DNA of 48,652 bases from a virus. The stretch spans positions 1 to 48,652 of IMG/VR virus record IMGVR_UViG_3300036760_000333, one strand, 5' to 3'. This document shows positions 21,616 through 32,700 of the stretch, in pieces. Under the pieces are notes generated by a model. That model did not search any database and was not told the DNA's origin. It saw nothing but the letters and a program-made list of their open reading frames with translations. The first letter of the stretch is position 1, and the number at the start of each line of letters is the position of its first letter. A program made the position numbers and the translations under genes.

Positions 21616-22161
21616 TTAGTATTCGTAGCCCCATAGGAGCATATCGTTTCCGGCGGTTGTGCCCTGACTGATTTGGCAGACGGCGAGTTGGACTGTGCCG
21701 GTGAACTCCATCAGGCAGGGGAATCCCGATGACAGGAGGATAAACCCTTGACCGGAGGAGTTGGACGCGACGGCGGAGTTTGATCCCGCCGAACATTCGG
21801 CAATGCAGGGCGATGAGGCGATGGCCGCGCCCGACGGATTGATGCGAATGCGGCATGATAGCCATTGCACCGCCGCCCCCGCGTTCTTCATAAACACCGA
21901 CATTCCCACCAGCACCAGCCGCTTGCCCGCCGTTATCGGAATGGTCGTGTAGGTGCTGCCTGCCACGCCGTCCCTTACCGGAGTCAGCGTCAACACCGCT
22001 TCCGACGAGGCCGATGTGAAGGCAAGTGCATTCCACGCACACTGCACCTTCGCTGCGCCATAGGGCTTGCCGGTAGCGTCCAGTATTTCGCCATACGCAG
22101 CCCTTGATGTCGCCCCAACGTCTTGCGAAACGCCGGATACCGAACCTGTAATGAGTGCCAT
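21616..22161 (-). CDS. Virion-associated beta-rich protein, 181 aa
   Basis: MALITGSVSGVSQDVGATSR then alternating small residues, strands such as AGKRLVLVGMSVFMKNAGAA and an end YEY. The composition fits a fibre-associated or head-fibre protein. Adjacent to the collagen-like fibre, stop-to-start. Confidence 0.55.
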   Translation of the reverse strand: MALITGSVSGVSQDVGATSRAAYGEILDATGKPYGAAKVQCAWNALAFTSASSEAVLTLTPVRDGVAGSTYTTIPITAGKRLVLVGMSVFMKNAGAAVQWLSCRIRINPSGAAIASSPCIAECSAGSNSAVASNSSGQGFILLSSGFPCLMEFTGTVQLAVCQISQGTTAGNDMLLWGYEY

Positions 22162-22977
22162 CTATGCGCCTATCAAGTAGTTAATTTTGTATTTTCCGAT
22201 GACCATTCCGGCGAGGGCGGTCATAAAAACGGTAAACTGCCCTGAGCCAGGTGCAAACTGCAAGTGAAAGGGCGCTAATTCGCACTCGTCTAAATCGCGT
22301 CCAGTCGGGGCAACATAAGCAAGTTGGCCGGTTATCTTGGACGATACTCCGACATTCGAGTCTGAGATGGTGAAGGACTTTTCAATAACCGGAGTAGAAC
22401 CAAAGTCCACCTCTACTTGCGGCGTTGAGATTGCCGCCGCCACCACAAGATCGCCTGATCCCAGCGCACTCGCACCATTGATGGTCTTGATGTTCGTGCC
22501 GCTGACGAGCGTCGCCTGTTTCGTGTCCAAAGCCGTCTGCGTTGCCGTCGACACCGGCTTCCCCGCGTCGCTCGTGTTGTCAACGTTTCCAAGCCCAATG
22601 TCGCTCTTGGTCGCGCCACCCGCCACATTCGCCCCGTTGCCCTTCAACACGCCCGACAAGTCGGTGGTCGTTGCGGCGGTTACACTGTTCGGGCCGGGAG
22701 CGCCATCATTGCCGTCTGCACCGGGATTCCCCTGAATCCCCTGTATTCCTTGAATGCCCTGAATCCCTTGTGCACCGTCAGCGCCGGGTGCACCATCAAC
22801 ACCGGGCGCACCATCGTTGCCGGGAATCCCCTGTGCCCCGTTTTGACCGGCAGGCCCCGGATCACCCTGCGGGCCGGGCGTCAGTTGGACATTGTAGAGT
22901 GCCTCGTCAAGTTGCTCAAGTACTGCCCTTACCCTTGCGGTAATAATCGTGCCGGTAATGAAATGATATGTCGGCAT
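22162..22977 (-). CDS. Collagen-like tail fibre protein
   Basis: 271 aa. An N-terminal attachment part, then Gly-X-Y repeats (about 36-95, with GIQGIQGIQGIQG and GADGNDGAPG), then the phage-fibre motif IGLGNVDNTSDAGKPVS with TATQTALDTKQATL, and a C-terminal beta domain. It should form a trimeric fibre for host recognition. Overlaps the ejection-protein stop by one base. Confidence 0.85.
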   Translation of the reverse strand: MPTYHFITGTIITARVRAVLEQLDEALYNVQLTPGPQGDPGPAGQNGAQGIPGNDGAPGVDGAPGADGAQGIQGIQGIQGIQGNPGADGNDGAPGPNSVTAATTTDLSGVLKGNGANVAGGATKSDIGLGNVDNTSDAGKPVSTATQTALDTKQATLVSGTNIKTINGASALGSGDLVVAAAISTPQVEVDFGSTPVIEKSFTISDSNVGVSSKITGQLAYVAPTGRDLDECELAPFHLQFAPGSGQFTVFMTALAGMVIGKYKINYLIGA

Positions 22978-25900
22978 TACTGCGACGGCACTGCTTTGGG
23001 CGGATAGACCTGAATGTTGGCCGCTCCTATGCCACTGACCACTCCCGCCGCCGTTCCCACGAACATTCCCTCTGCAACGGCAGCGTCATACGCATCTTGC
23101 AAGAACAGCATGGTTGTCGCGTCGAGCGTTGATTGGGCGAGTTTCTGAATCTTCAAATTGTCAATGCCAATGGCCGCTAATGGCGCAGTCACAAGCGGCG
23201 AGGGCTTCACCTGACCGCCATAGAGCTTATTGCCCGTCCACCACTCATACAACATGACCGGCGTGGGATGTAATTTGTTTTCAAGGAATTGCCCTATTTC
23301 CTCTTTGGCAGATAAGTGTCCATAGTCAAGCCGATGATACGCCATTGCATCATCCTGCTCAACTATGCCATGCCAGTCAATTCCGGTCTGGTCTTTGTGC
23401 GATTGTTTCCAAACCTGAGCTTTGAAAAACAGCCGTAGCATGAGCCGCATGATGGACAATCCACCGGTGAACCAATCTACGACTATCCCCCCCTTGCGGG
23501 TTTTCAGCCAGTCGGGATCGTCGGGATTGTTCCAAATCAGTCCTCCAGCCACCACCGAACCCAAGCCCAACATTGCCATAGTCGCGGCAAGCGACACGCC
23601 GACATCTTTCGCAACCTCATTCCTGACCCCCTTGAACTCCCGATACTTGATGAGTGTTAGCGGGGCTTCAACCTTGCTGAGTGTTCGGCGCGGAGCAAAG
23701 AATGTATTGCTGGCAATTTTGGACATCTCCTTCCCCCATTCCCCACGCCCAGTAAAGGCGTTGACCATGTGGGCGAGTGCCTTCAAATCGGCATCGCCCG
23801 CGTTCGGGAACTTATCGGCAATGCTGTCAAACCATACGGCGCGGGCAAGGTTCATGCTGGTCACATAATTGCGCTCTCCGGCTCTGACCGCCGCCCCAAG
23901 CAATGGCAGATTTTCAGCCGTATGCGAGCGGAACATTTCCTCTTTGCGGTTGAATTCCTCCGTCCCGAACAGCGTCAAATCCAATCCAGCCTTCTCTGCG
24001 CGGGCAAAGCCCGACCTTGTGCGCAGTTCGGCCATAGTCTGCGCTGCCGTATGATTGCTGAAATAGGCGTGAAACGCCCGCCCGAATATCTTTGCGGCCT
24101 TGAGCGGATGCGAGCGGGCAAACGCTGGCGCATTGTAGAGCAATCCGCCAAAGTCTCCGGCGGTCTTCACAGAGCGCGTTGTGTTCCAAATCTCTGTTGC
24201 AATTTCCGGCCAACTCCGCTTTCTCATGCTCTCTGTCAGCAGATAAATGGAGTGTCTCGCCGCATCCACCTTGCGGGCGTTGCCCATGACTTCGGGCGTT
24301 GGGCGGGGCGGGGGAATAACCGCAATCTTGTAATCGCCCGTGCGAATCTGTGTTTGATAGTCAGCCAAGTCCTTAGCCGAATCCGCCTTTTTGAGGATCG
24401 TCTCAAGCCCGTCGTTCACCTTTGCCAGAGCCTCAGCATCCCGCACCTTAGCCTTGCGGCCTTCTACGACGCGACCAATCGCTTCATTCGTATCGGCAAT
24501 CGCCTTGAGCAGGGACTTGGCCTTTTCCGGCGTGTATTGCCCGCCCCGCACCTCTTTGCGTAGAGCCTTCAACCGCTTGCTGATGGCGAGTAGATTGGCG
24601 CTGGCGCGGTTGACCTCGCGGAGTTGCTGAAGGATTGCAGATTCCCGCCTGATGGCGTTCCGGCGGCGGATTAACTCCCGCTGCGTCGCGTCCAACACCC
24701 GCTTGGTTTTCAGAGTCAGAGCTTTGGCAATGTCGTATTCGGTGATGCTCTTATGGTCGCTTCTTACCCTGTCCACCAGTTCGGCAAAGTCAATAGCCCC
24801 AAGCTCAATATGCTTGCCGATAATCTTGGCGAGTTCGATATAATCTTCAGGGCTTAGACCGGTGTTGAGTCGCGCCAGCCGCTTGGCAAATGATTGGTTC
24901 AGGTCAACCAGTTCGCGCTTAATCCGCTCCCGATCTCCGAGTCGCTTGACCTTGCGGGATTGACGCGCCGCTTCGCCCTTAACCCGCGCCTCCGCAATCT
25001 TGCGTTCGATCTCGGCCAGTTGATCGCCCTGCTTCTGAACGGAGTCCTTCAAGTCCCTTTCAGACTTCTGCAACACCTTGACATTGGAATTGAATGCATC
25101 CACCTCTTGCGGAGTCGCTTTCCGTCCCGCCCCCTTTTCGGCGCGGATTACGACAGAGGCCAAATCGTATGATACCTCGCGGGATATAGCTTGCAATGAC
25201 CGGCCAGTCTCAGCGCCAACGCGAGTCTTTTTCTCTTCAAGCTCGGCCAGTTCAGACTTGAGTTTCTCTGCCTTTGGGGTCAGACCCTCTTTGTCGAAAA
25301 CCGCCTGAAACTCTTCGGCCTTCTGCTTGATATACGCCGTCGCCGCCGACTCTTCCTCTTTATTCAGCCCCCTGCTTTCGGCCAGAGCCTCGTCCAGAAT
25401 AGCCGGAACGCGGTGAATGAGCCCCTTATCCCCAGCCCCTTGAGCGGCCTCTTTTGCGGATACCGGCGCGGATGGTTCAATCGGTTCGTCACCACGAGCC
25501 TCACGCCGTCCAGCAATCGCAGCCTTTGTCGTCTTAAATCCCCCGCCCGCGTCCTTCTGTTCGGGCGGCTGGAGTGCGGCGTGGAGTGCATTCATGTGTT
25601 CAGCCAGCGCGTCGTAGCTTTCGGCCAGTAGCTCCTTCATTCGGGCGTTCCACTCGTCGAACTTGACCTTGCCCTCGGCATAGACGGCGTGGGCGAGTGC
25701 CTTCATGTCGTCGCGGAGTTCGGTGTCGTTCTCCCATGACAGCGAGCCGGACTCCCCCTTGACAGTATTCTTTACGATACGGGCGGCTATTGAGGCGGCG
25801 GCCTTAACCTTCCCCTCCTGCTTGGCTGCGGGGGAGAGACGCTTTGGCATGACTTCACGCAGTATGTCATTCGCCCATTTCTCCCCGATATTCCCAAAGG

Positions 25901-27989
25901 TTTCAGCGAAAACCTCTTTGTCGTATTGGGCGGGATCGCGCTTTGCGAGGCTTCGATAACCAGCCAGCTCTTCGGGATTGGCTTCGGTTACCAGCTTCTT
26001 GAACAGCGCTCGCTCGCTTGCCGATAGATGCTCATATTCAACATGGCCAATCTCGTGAAGGATGGCGTTTCGCGGGTCGCGTGCGTCAGCATTCAGCTGG
26101 ATAGTCTTAGATGCCAAGTGAATGTTCGCCTCTTCGGAAAGCGACAGGCTGCCGGGCGGAACTATTGCAACTGATTTGATGCCATACTTCTGCAATCCGC
26201 CCTGAACATTTGCATCATTTAGCGCGTTGACAATCCGAGCCGCGCCCGCTTTTGATACCGAGCTTTCGGACTTTACATCAACGCCCTTAATGCCCATGAA
26301 AACCGCCGCGTCAGCCACCTCGCCCGTAATTTCCTTGCCGCCTAACTTGAATATCCCGCCCATGAAATCAGCATCCATGCTCTCTGGCTCATTGGATTTT
26401 TCAAGCCAAAGATTGGCCCGTCGGACTCTGTCGGTGAACCCCTTCTGTTTTGACAATTCGGCGTAATGGGTTAGCGTCATTCTGGCGTGGTTTCCATTTG
26501 CATCCTTCACCCCAACGGTCAGATTGGGAGCGACTTTAGCCAGACCTTGAACGTTGGGGTTGTCGGTCAGCCACCGATCCCCGTAAGACGATGGAGCGAG
26601 CTTCTCAATTTGGGCGAACTGCTCCTCTGTAATGTCGTTTTTAGCCAAGAGTTCGGCTGTGGACGGCTTGGCGCGAGACACTGAAGCAGCCCCCTCTTTC
26701 GCGGTCTCCGCTCGCGGCGGAACAATCGGCGGAGCTACTTCCCCTTGTGCGGATGCTTGTCCGGGTGCATTGGGTGGCCGGGGTGCTGCTTGTTGTAGGT
26801 CGCTGCGGCCTCGGCCTTTGCCGCCTGCGGGGACTTCCCCGACCGGATTAGCGAATCCCTGATTGCCTCGTATTGCTTCGGCATTCTGTGTCTCCTGTGA
26901 TGGTTGTGTTTCTGCTGGCACCTCTACTGGCGCGGGTATCGGTTCACGCTTTGCCAGTCGCGCCCTCACTCTATCCGCGAGTGCCTGTGATTCAGGCGAA
27001 GGGGTTGCGGGCGGCTCGGAGGTCGCGGCAATGGGGGGGGCATTGTCGCTCGCCGCCCGCGAAATCGGTGCTTCAAGCGGCGGATTAAATGTCTGCGCCC
27101 CCCCGCCAGCCGCTTGTTCCGGCGGATTCAGCGAGGCATTCACCGCGTCGTCAAGATACTGCTCCTCCGGCGTGAGGTCTTCCCCAGCGGTCTTCTTTGC
27201 GAATATCTTGGTCGCCGCGGCTTTCACCTGATTGGCAGCTATCCCAACGCCATGAAAGGCGACAACGGTTGCGAGGGCTTCAACATAATCATCAACCGTT
27301 GGCATTCGTCCCTGCTCAACGGCGGTGGTCGTTCCCATCGCCCCGACCGCCCCTGCCCCACCACCGACAACTCTCCCCGCCGCCGTAGCTCCAGCATTGA
27401 AGGCACGAGGCCATACCGCTCCCAAAACCTTCCCGCCGACTGCCATTCCAGCCGCTTCGCCTACAAGTAAGGCTCCGCCCGTTGCCGCACCAACAATGAG
27501 ATCATGTGCAGCCTCCGTCCGCGTCGGAACACGCCCACGTTGTTGCGTCAATGCCCTATTCAGCGCAAATCCGGCAATTATTGGAACCGGCCCGCCCGCT
27601 GCCGTTGCCACGAGTTCGGGGCTTGATGCGAATCCCGCTACCGTTCCAATCGCCCGCTCAAGCATATTCGGGTCATAGCCCTCAAGGTCTGGGAACATGG
27701 CTGTCGCTGGCCGTCCGCCGCGAAATTGTGAACCCAATGAGCCGCTGGCTATTCCTGACTCCACCGCCTTTGGCAGATACGACGCGGCCTGAATTAGTGG
27801 CTTCTGAATGACTCCCGGAGCGAGCGCGGGGCCAACCTGCTCGCCCATCTGCGAGGCCGGAATGGGATTGTGCTCAATGTCGTAGGGGAGTGGCTGAACC
27901 CGCTCGTGAGGCGCAAGCCTTCTGAATCGCCGCGCACTTTGAGCCGGAGAAGCCACATACTCGCTTATGTCAAGCCGACGGAACGCCAT
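22977..27989 (-). CDS. Very large internal virion/ejection protein with zinc-protease motif
   Basis: 1670 aa. Early on Gly/Ala-rich and hydrophobic stretches, then a Pro-rich linker. Near residue 645 lies LHEIGHVEYEH, the HExxH motif (H645, E646, H649), with E696 in FAETFGN a candidate third ligand. Coiled coils follow (about 880-1210) and a hydrophobic segment near the end (SLAATMAMLGLGSVVAGGLI). Position after the hub and two smaller internal proteins matches podovirus ejection proteins that enter the cell with DNA. A protease inside would be able to cut host envelope proteins or process virion proteins. Confidence 0.75.
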   Translation of the reverse strand: MAFRRLDISEYVASPAQSARRFRRLAPHERVQPLPYDIEHNPIPASQMGEQVGPALAPGVIQKPLIQAASYLPKAVESGIASGSLGSQFRGGRPATAMFPDLEGYDPNMLERAIGTVAGFASSPELVATAAGGPVPIIAGFALNRALTQQRGRVPTRTEAAHDLIVGAATGGALLVGEAAGMAVGGKVLGAVWPRAFNAGATAAGRVVGGGAGAVGAMGTTTAVEQGRMPTVDDYVEALATVVAFHGVGIAANQVKAAATKIFAKKTAGEDLTPEEQYLDDAVNASLNPPEQAAGGGAQTFNPPLEAPISRAASDNAPPIAATSEPPATPSPESQALADRVRARLAKREPIPAPVEVPAETQPSQETQNAEAIRGNQGFANPVGEVPAGGKGRGRSDLQQAAPRPPNAPGQASAQGEVAPPIVPPRAETAKEGAASVSRAKPSTAELLAKNDITEEQFAQIEKLAPSSYGDRWLTDNPNVQGLAKVAPNLTVGVKDANGNHARMTLTHYAELSKQKGFTDRVRRANLWLEKSNEPESMDADFMGGIFKLGGKEITGEVADAAVFMGIKGVDVKSESSVSKAGAARIVNALNDANVQGGLQKYGIKSVAIVPPGSLSLSEEANIHLASKTIQLNADARDPRNAILHEIGHVEYEHLSASERALFKKLVTEANPEELAGYRSLAKRDPAQYDKEVFAETFGNIGEKWANDILREVMPKRLSPAAKQEGKVKAAASIAARIVKNTVKGESGSLSWENDTELRDDMKALAHAVYAEGKVKFDEWNARMKELLAESYDALAEHMNALHAALQPPEQKDAGGGFKTTKAAIAGRREARGDEPIEPSAPVSAKEAAQGAGDKGLIHRVPAILDEALAESRGLNKEEESAATAYIKQKAEEFQAVFDKEGLTPKAEKLKSELAELEEKKTRVGAETGRSLQAISREVSYDLASVVIRAEKGAGRKATPQEVDAFNSNVKVLQKSERDLKDSVQKQGDQLAEIERKIAEARVKGEAARQSRKVKRLGDRERIKRELVDLNQSFAKRLARLNTGLSPEDYIELAKIIGKHIELGAIDFAELVDRVRSDHKSITEYDIAKALTLKTKRVLDATQRELIRRRNAIRRESAILQQLREVNRASANLLAISKRLKALRKEVRGGQYTPEKAKSLLKAIADTNEAIGRVVEGRKAKVRDAEALAKVNDGLETILKKADSAKDLADYQTQIRTGDYKIAVIPPPRPTPEVMGNARKVDAARHSIYLLTESMRKRSWPEIATEIWNTTRSVKTAGDFGGLLYNAPAFARSHPLKAAKIFGRAFHAYFSNHTAAQTMAELRTRSGFARAEKAGLDLTLFGTEEFNRKEEMFRSHTAENLPLLGAAVRAGERNYVTSMNLARAVWFDSIADKFPNAGDADLKALAHMVNAFTGRGEWGKEMSKIASNTFFAPRRTLSKVEAPLTLIKYREFKGVRNEVAKDVGVSLAATMAMLGLGSVVAGGLIWNNPDDPDWLKTRKGGIVVDWFTGGLSIMRLMLRLFFKAQVWKQSHKDQTGIDWHGIVEQDDAMAYHRLDYGHLSAKEEIGQFLENKLHPTPVMLYEWWTGNKLYGGQVKPSPLVTAPLAAIGIDNLKIQKLAQSTLDATTMLFLQDAYDAAVAEGMFVGTAAGVVSGIGAANIQVYPPKAVPSQ

Positions 27990-28906
27990 TATTCGCCGTA
28001 TTGATTACCTTCTGCATCTTCATAAATGGGCGGATTTTCCTGAATTAGCCGCGAACCGGCGGGAACTCCATCAGGCAACTCCCCGCCTTGCGCTGAGGGC
28101 TGAGTGCCAAGCTGCTGGTCGAGTAGCTGGATTTGCTGGGTAATCTCCCGCACCTGCCGCTCTGCGTCTGGGCGAGTTGTGACAGCATCCTCGCCCTTGT
28201 CGTTCTTGAACTTGACCTTGCTGACGGGATCACCGCCGCCCATTCCCAAAAATCCCGTTGTTTGTTCACCCAATCCCGCTTGAATGCGCGCAAGTCGCTG
28301 TGACAACTCCAGCCGCTTCTGCTCACGATTCACGCGCTGGTTTGGCGTGAGCGTCGGGGCAGACTTCGATGCGGGTGGCCGATTGCGCTGGTTGGCAAGC
28401 GCATTTGTAGCCGCAATGTCCGCCTTAGTTTTCTCTGTGGAAAGCCCAAGCGCCGCCTCAGCCGCATCAAGATCGTAAATGTCTTTTCGGTCTTTCAGCG
28501 CGTTCTCTGCGCCGGTTACGCCCTCTGGCGAAAGCTCCGAACGCCCCCCCGCGTTCACAAAGCCCTGCAACCCCTCTGGATACGACGGAGTGCGCGTTCC
28601 AAGTTCCGGCATCGGCTGCTGTGTGTCGAATGAATAGGCATTAGACTGCGGCGCGAATCCCTGCTTTACGCGGTCTGCGCCCACCTTTTGCTCAATCAGC
28701 TTGCGGTCAATCGCCTGTTGACCCCACTTCAGCCGAATATTATGTTCATCGAGTAGGTCGCTGCGCTTTTCGCCGCGCTCTTTCAGGCGTTGAGTTTCCG
28801 CCCTCGCCTCATCCGCCATCTTGACCTGCAAGGCGTTTCGGGCGGTAAGGTGGGCAGAGAGCGCATCCCCTGCGCCGCTGAGTAGCCCTTCTGTGAACCA
28901 GTCCAT
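27989..28906 (-). CDS. Internal virion protein, 305 aa
   Basis: It begins MDWFTEGLLSGAGDALSAHL, with long Gln/Arg/Lys-rich helices (RLKERGEKRSDLLDEHNIRL, REITQQIQLLDQQLGTQP). Stop and start overlap both neighbours by one base. Composition and place fit an ejection protein of the gp20/gp16 kind. Confidence 0.6.
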   Translation of the reverse strand: MDWFTEGLLSGAGDALSAHLTARNALQVKMADEARAETQRLKERGEKRSDLLDEHNIRLKWGQQAIDRKLIEQKVGADRVKQGFAPQSNAYSFDTQQPMPELGTRTPSYPEGLQGFVNAGGRSELSPEGVTGAENALKDRKDIYDLDAAEAALGLSTEKTKADIAATNALANQRNRPPASKSAPTLTPNQRVNREQKRLELSQRLARIQAGLGEQTTGFLGMGGGDPVSKVKFKNDKGEDAVTTRPDAERQVREITQQIQLLDQQLGTQPSAQGGELPDGVPAGSRLIQENPPIYEDAEGNQYGE

Positions 28907-29478
28907 TATGCGAACCCATTACCTAAATCAGACGTTCCCCCGATGGGATTTGCGGGCGCAAGCGCATCCGCGCCCAACACAAACGGTGCGGCGGGGGGGA
29001 ATGCTATCGAAACGGCCACTCCGGCCAGTTTGCTGATAATCGCCCCCCAACGCGCCTTCTTTGCCGCGTCCTTTTCGTCGTGATACTGCTTCATGGCGAC
29101 ATCCAGCCGATGCTTGCGTTCAAGTGCCGACATCCGGCTAAGGTCGAGTTGCGTGGAGACATTGGAAAGTTGCTCGCTCGCCTGATACTGGCCGGGCAAT
29201 GATGCTGCGGTCTGAATGCCGGGAACACCCGACAGCCCTTGACTGCCAAGCCGCGCCTGAATACCGCGACCAGCCAAAGCCTGTCTGCCGGTGATGAGAT
29301 TGGTCGCGCTCTCTTTGGCGCGGTCAAACTCGTTGTAGATAGGCTGATTGGAGTCGGGCTGGAAGGGCTTGGATTCTTCAAACGGCCCCTTCTTGGTGGC
29401 TTGCAGATAGGGAATTGCCCCGAAAATGCCCGCTCTTGCGCCCCATTTAAGGGGCTGCGCCTTGCTTAACCAATTCAT
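28906..29478 (-). CDS. Internal virion protein, 190 aa
   Basis: A soluble helical first part (NEFDRAKESATNLITGRQAL) and a C-terminal hydrophobic stretch (ISKLAGVAVSIAFPPAAPFV) that could enter membrane, as in the smallest ejection proteins (gp7/gp14-like). One-base overlap with the next gene. Confidence 0.6.
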   Translation of the reverse strand: MNWLSKAQPLKWGARAGIFGAIPYLQATKKGPFEESKPFQPDSNQPIYNEFDRAKESATNLITGRQALAGRGIQARLGSQGLSGVPGIQTAASLPGQYQASEQLSNVSTQLDLSRMSALERKHRLDVAMKQYHDEKDAAKKARWGAIISKLAGVAVSIAFPPAAPFVLGADALAPANPIGGTSDLGNGFA

Positions 29479-29485
29479 GTTATCC

Positions 29486-29713
29486 TCAAACGTGTCTTAG
29501 TCTGCGACCCGTTACTGGCGGCAGCACCGTGTTTTCAACCTCGCTTGGACTGAGCCGCTTGTTCAGCCCGTCTATTCTGGCGTGAGCCTTTTTCGTATTG
29601 CCCTCAACCGACAGCAATGCATCTTCGACGGCATTGAGCAAGAGCGCAACATCTTGGCCGGTAATGGTCTGTTTTGCCCCAAGCGACCGGCGAATGTCGT
29701 TAAATGTCCCCAT
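29486..29713 (-). CDS. Unknown 75-aa late protein
   Basis: MGTFNDIRRSLGAKQTITGQ then a helix and a basic end. It overlaps the hub gene by 14 bases. Possibly a small structural or chaperone protein. Confidence 0.55.
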   Translation of the reverse strand: MGTFNDIRRSLGAKQTITGQDVALLLNAVEDALLSVEGNTKKAHARIDGLNKRLSPSEVENTVLPPVTGRRLRHV

Positions 29714-32700
29714 AGTTGTCCACCTCCAGCCGCAGCCCGTAAATCTTGACCGCCCCTACATTGGCGGGCGTTGTTAGACTCCATGCGAGCGAGAGATTCT
29801 GCTTGGCCGCGCCAGGAGTCAGCCCGAATCCTCGCGTGGCACGAGTGCGCTTGGGGATGAGTCCCGTAACCACCTCGTTTTCTGCCGTCGAAACGTCGTC
29901 TATTGATGTTCGCGTAATCGCAAAACTGCTGGACAAATTGATCTTCTGCCCGTCATCCTTAATCACGTCAATCACGAGCGTCGGCGCGGTTCCGGCCACC
30001 GATTGTAGCAAGTCATAATCCACCACCAGCTTAACAGGAACGGCAATGGCGCGGCTTGGAACGGGGAAGTTCGCGGTTCGTCCCGCAAATGCAATCGCCA
30101 CTCCCGCATCGGTCTGTTGCGAGGCCGTATCGTCCCATTTGTAAAGTTGCTCCCCGTCGGTGAAAAGCAGATACCCTTCCGGCGCAACGCACCAGTGCAG
30201 CGGATTCTTCCCCAAAGCCCACTCCGTCCAATGTTCCCCGCCGCCCCGAATGTATGCCTCTGCGCGAAAATCCCTTACCCACGTCACGCCGGCTGTCGGA
30301 AAATGCACCAGCAAGAGCCGGTGATCTGGCAAGTGGATTGCCATGCAATCGGCGGCGGATAGGGCGCGAATCCCTTTGCGGGTTGACAGCGTTCGCGTTC
30401 CGCTCGGATTCCGCAGATCGTCAAAGCTTTCGTTAATATCGTCGGTTAGGACGCGACTTGAATACAGGTCGAAGAACCGCAATCCGCTTTCGGGCGACAG
30501 AAACGATATGCCATTGAACCGCCCCGATTCGGCCATTTCGGAGATATTGGCGATTGACGGCGGAGCCTCGCAACCGACATCCTGAAGCGTCCCCCTGAAC
30601 TCCCAATCGCGCTCCTCACGCAGTACCCGCCCCCATGCAATGTCCCTGTCACCGACCGCCACAGCCGTCTCTTCGCCCACCGCCGGAAGCCCGTTAATCG
30701 TGAACGGCATCCTCTTCAGGTTCTCAATGGACACCACATCCGGCGCGACAAAAGCCTCACCACCAAGCGACTGAAATGGACACCACTTGACATCTGTTTC
30801 GTTCACCTGATCGTTCTGCTTCACATGGCCGTAGAATATCCGGTCTGCCACTACACAGGCGTAACGGTATCCATCCAGATAGGCGTTCTTGCCGTCTTGT
30901 GACAGTATCTCGCCATGCCCCAGCATGATACTGGCATTCTCAGCCGCCATGAACACTTTCTCGTAGTTCTTGAAATCGAGATACGTGACCATCTTGACGA
31001 AGGCCTCACCCGCTCCGTCAGGGTTTGTGGGGCTTGCAATATCAGGAACCCACGGGCTATCCCCCTCCCATTCCTTGTCATCGAACGGCTCGCGTTTAGC
31101 CACCAATACCTCTTTACAGAGCCTCCATACGCAGGTTTCGTGCGTAATCGCCGCCGTTGTCTTCAGCCCCCAGAAGAACATCAGACTTGAGATACGGGGA
31201 TTCATGGGCTTAACCGTATCCACCCAATTCCAACGCATGATCCTCGTCACCACCTTCAGCATATTGCCGACGTTGGTGTGCTGGTAGCCGTTATTGTCGT
31301 CAAGACTCGTCACTTCCCACCCCAGCTTGAACGGCTGGATTATCCCCGCGTTGTCATAATTCCCCAGCGTCACCAGTTGCGAAATCGCCCCGTCATCATA
31401 GCGCACCGCATAGGCGAGAAACACTTCAATATACGGCTGCTTCAGCAATATGTCGCTGTTGGCCTGTCCATAAACAGTCTGGCTCTCAATGATAGTCTTG
31501 TAAGGATGGGTCACTCGCGGCGGCGGATCGTGACGCCAGTCGGCATACGGATTCTGCTCTGCCGCGAAATATCCGACGGCATCAATCCCGTTATTGCGCG
31601 TGTTGAAAGTGCCATCTTTCGCCGTTGGGCCAAATCGGGCGTAATGCTCATTGTCATCGTCGGTGTCTGTTCCGACCGGCTCTGTCGTATCGTCCCCATC
31701 CACGTGAGCAAGAATAATCGCCGTTGCCTGACAATCAATCACAAATTCCTCAGCCTTGGGCGCGGCGGTCATCATGCGTCTTCCTCTGAGCCGATAAGGA
31801 TTCAGAACACCGCCACCATTGAACGGATCGCTGTTGAAGTAGATATGACGGTCAATCAGGTCATACCACAGCGGAGGCGTCTCTGCGCCATCAACCCCGA
31901 CCCCACAACCAATCCGCAAGGCCGAATGATTCACAAGGAAATTCGCCCGCCCGTCAACCAACGCGGGGGGGGTATAGACGTGCATATAATTCCCTTCCCC
32001 GAACTGCCCCAGACACAGCCGCCACATCCCATGTTGCCGCTCATAGAAGCGATCATCCTCGCCTTGCACAATGGTAATCCGCTCCAGTGAATCCCTGATA
32101 CGGTCTTCGGCGACCGGATTATCGTCTCCGGCCTCCGTTGCCTGCTTCGCATCAAATCTAATGACCGCCATCTGTTCAAGCGTTGAGATTAGTTTTGCGT
32201 CGGCGTGATTGTCTTCGACGAGCGTAATCCCGTCATCCTCGTCCACGACAATCGAACCCTTGTCCAGTTTGCGATAAAGGAACTCCGAGGTTAAGCCTTC
32301 ATTCACCGCGTTTGAACGGTCGAAAGTGTCAAAACGGATATACTGAATCCGCTTGCTGGCATCCATTTCATAGCGGCAATGGGCGTTCAGGAATGATTGC
32401 CGGACACGCACATCCTCAATCATTTCAGCAGGGAAAACCTCCAGCGCATTATACTCTTGGTCGGTCGCGTCAAAGATCAGCCGCTTGCGTTGAATCTGGT
32501 TATACTTTATCAATCCGAAGGCGGCGTCGGTCCGGAATGTTCGGTAAGTCCCGCTGCCGCGATTTTCTGTGCCATAGAACACATCCAGAACCCCGTCCTT
32601 CACGACGATATTCCAGTTGGTAAGTTCACGGAATAGATCACCATAGTCGGGCTGCGTCATTCTTGGGGTGTATACTTCCGCCCCCCCGCCCTCCGATACT

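Noticed and set aside
21602-22042. Long N-terminal extension of the 203-aa secreted protein
   Set aside because: It overlaps the 181-aa gene entirely; the internal ATG gives a clean signal peptide.
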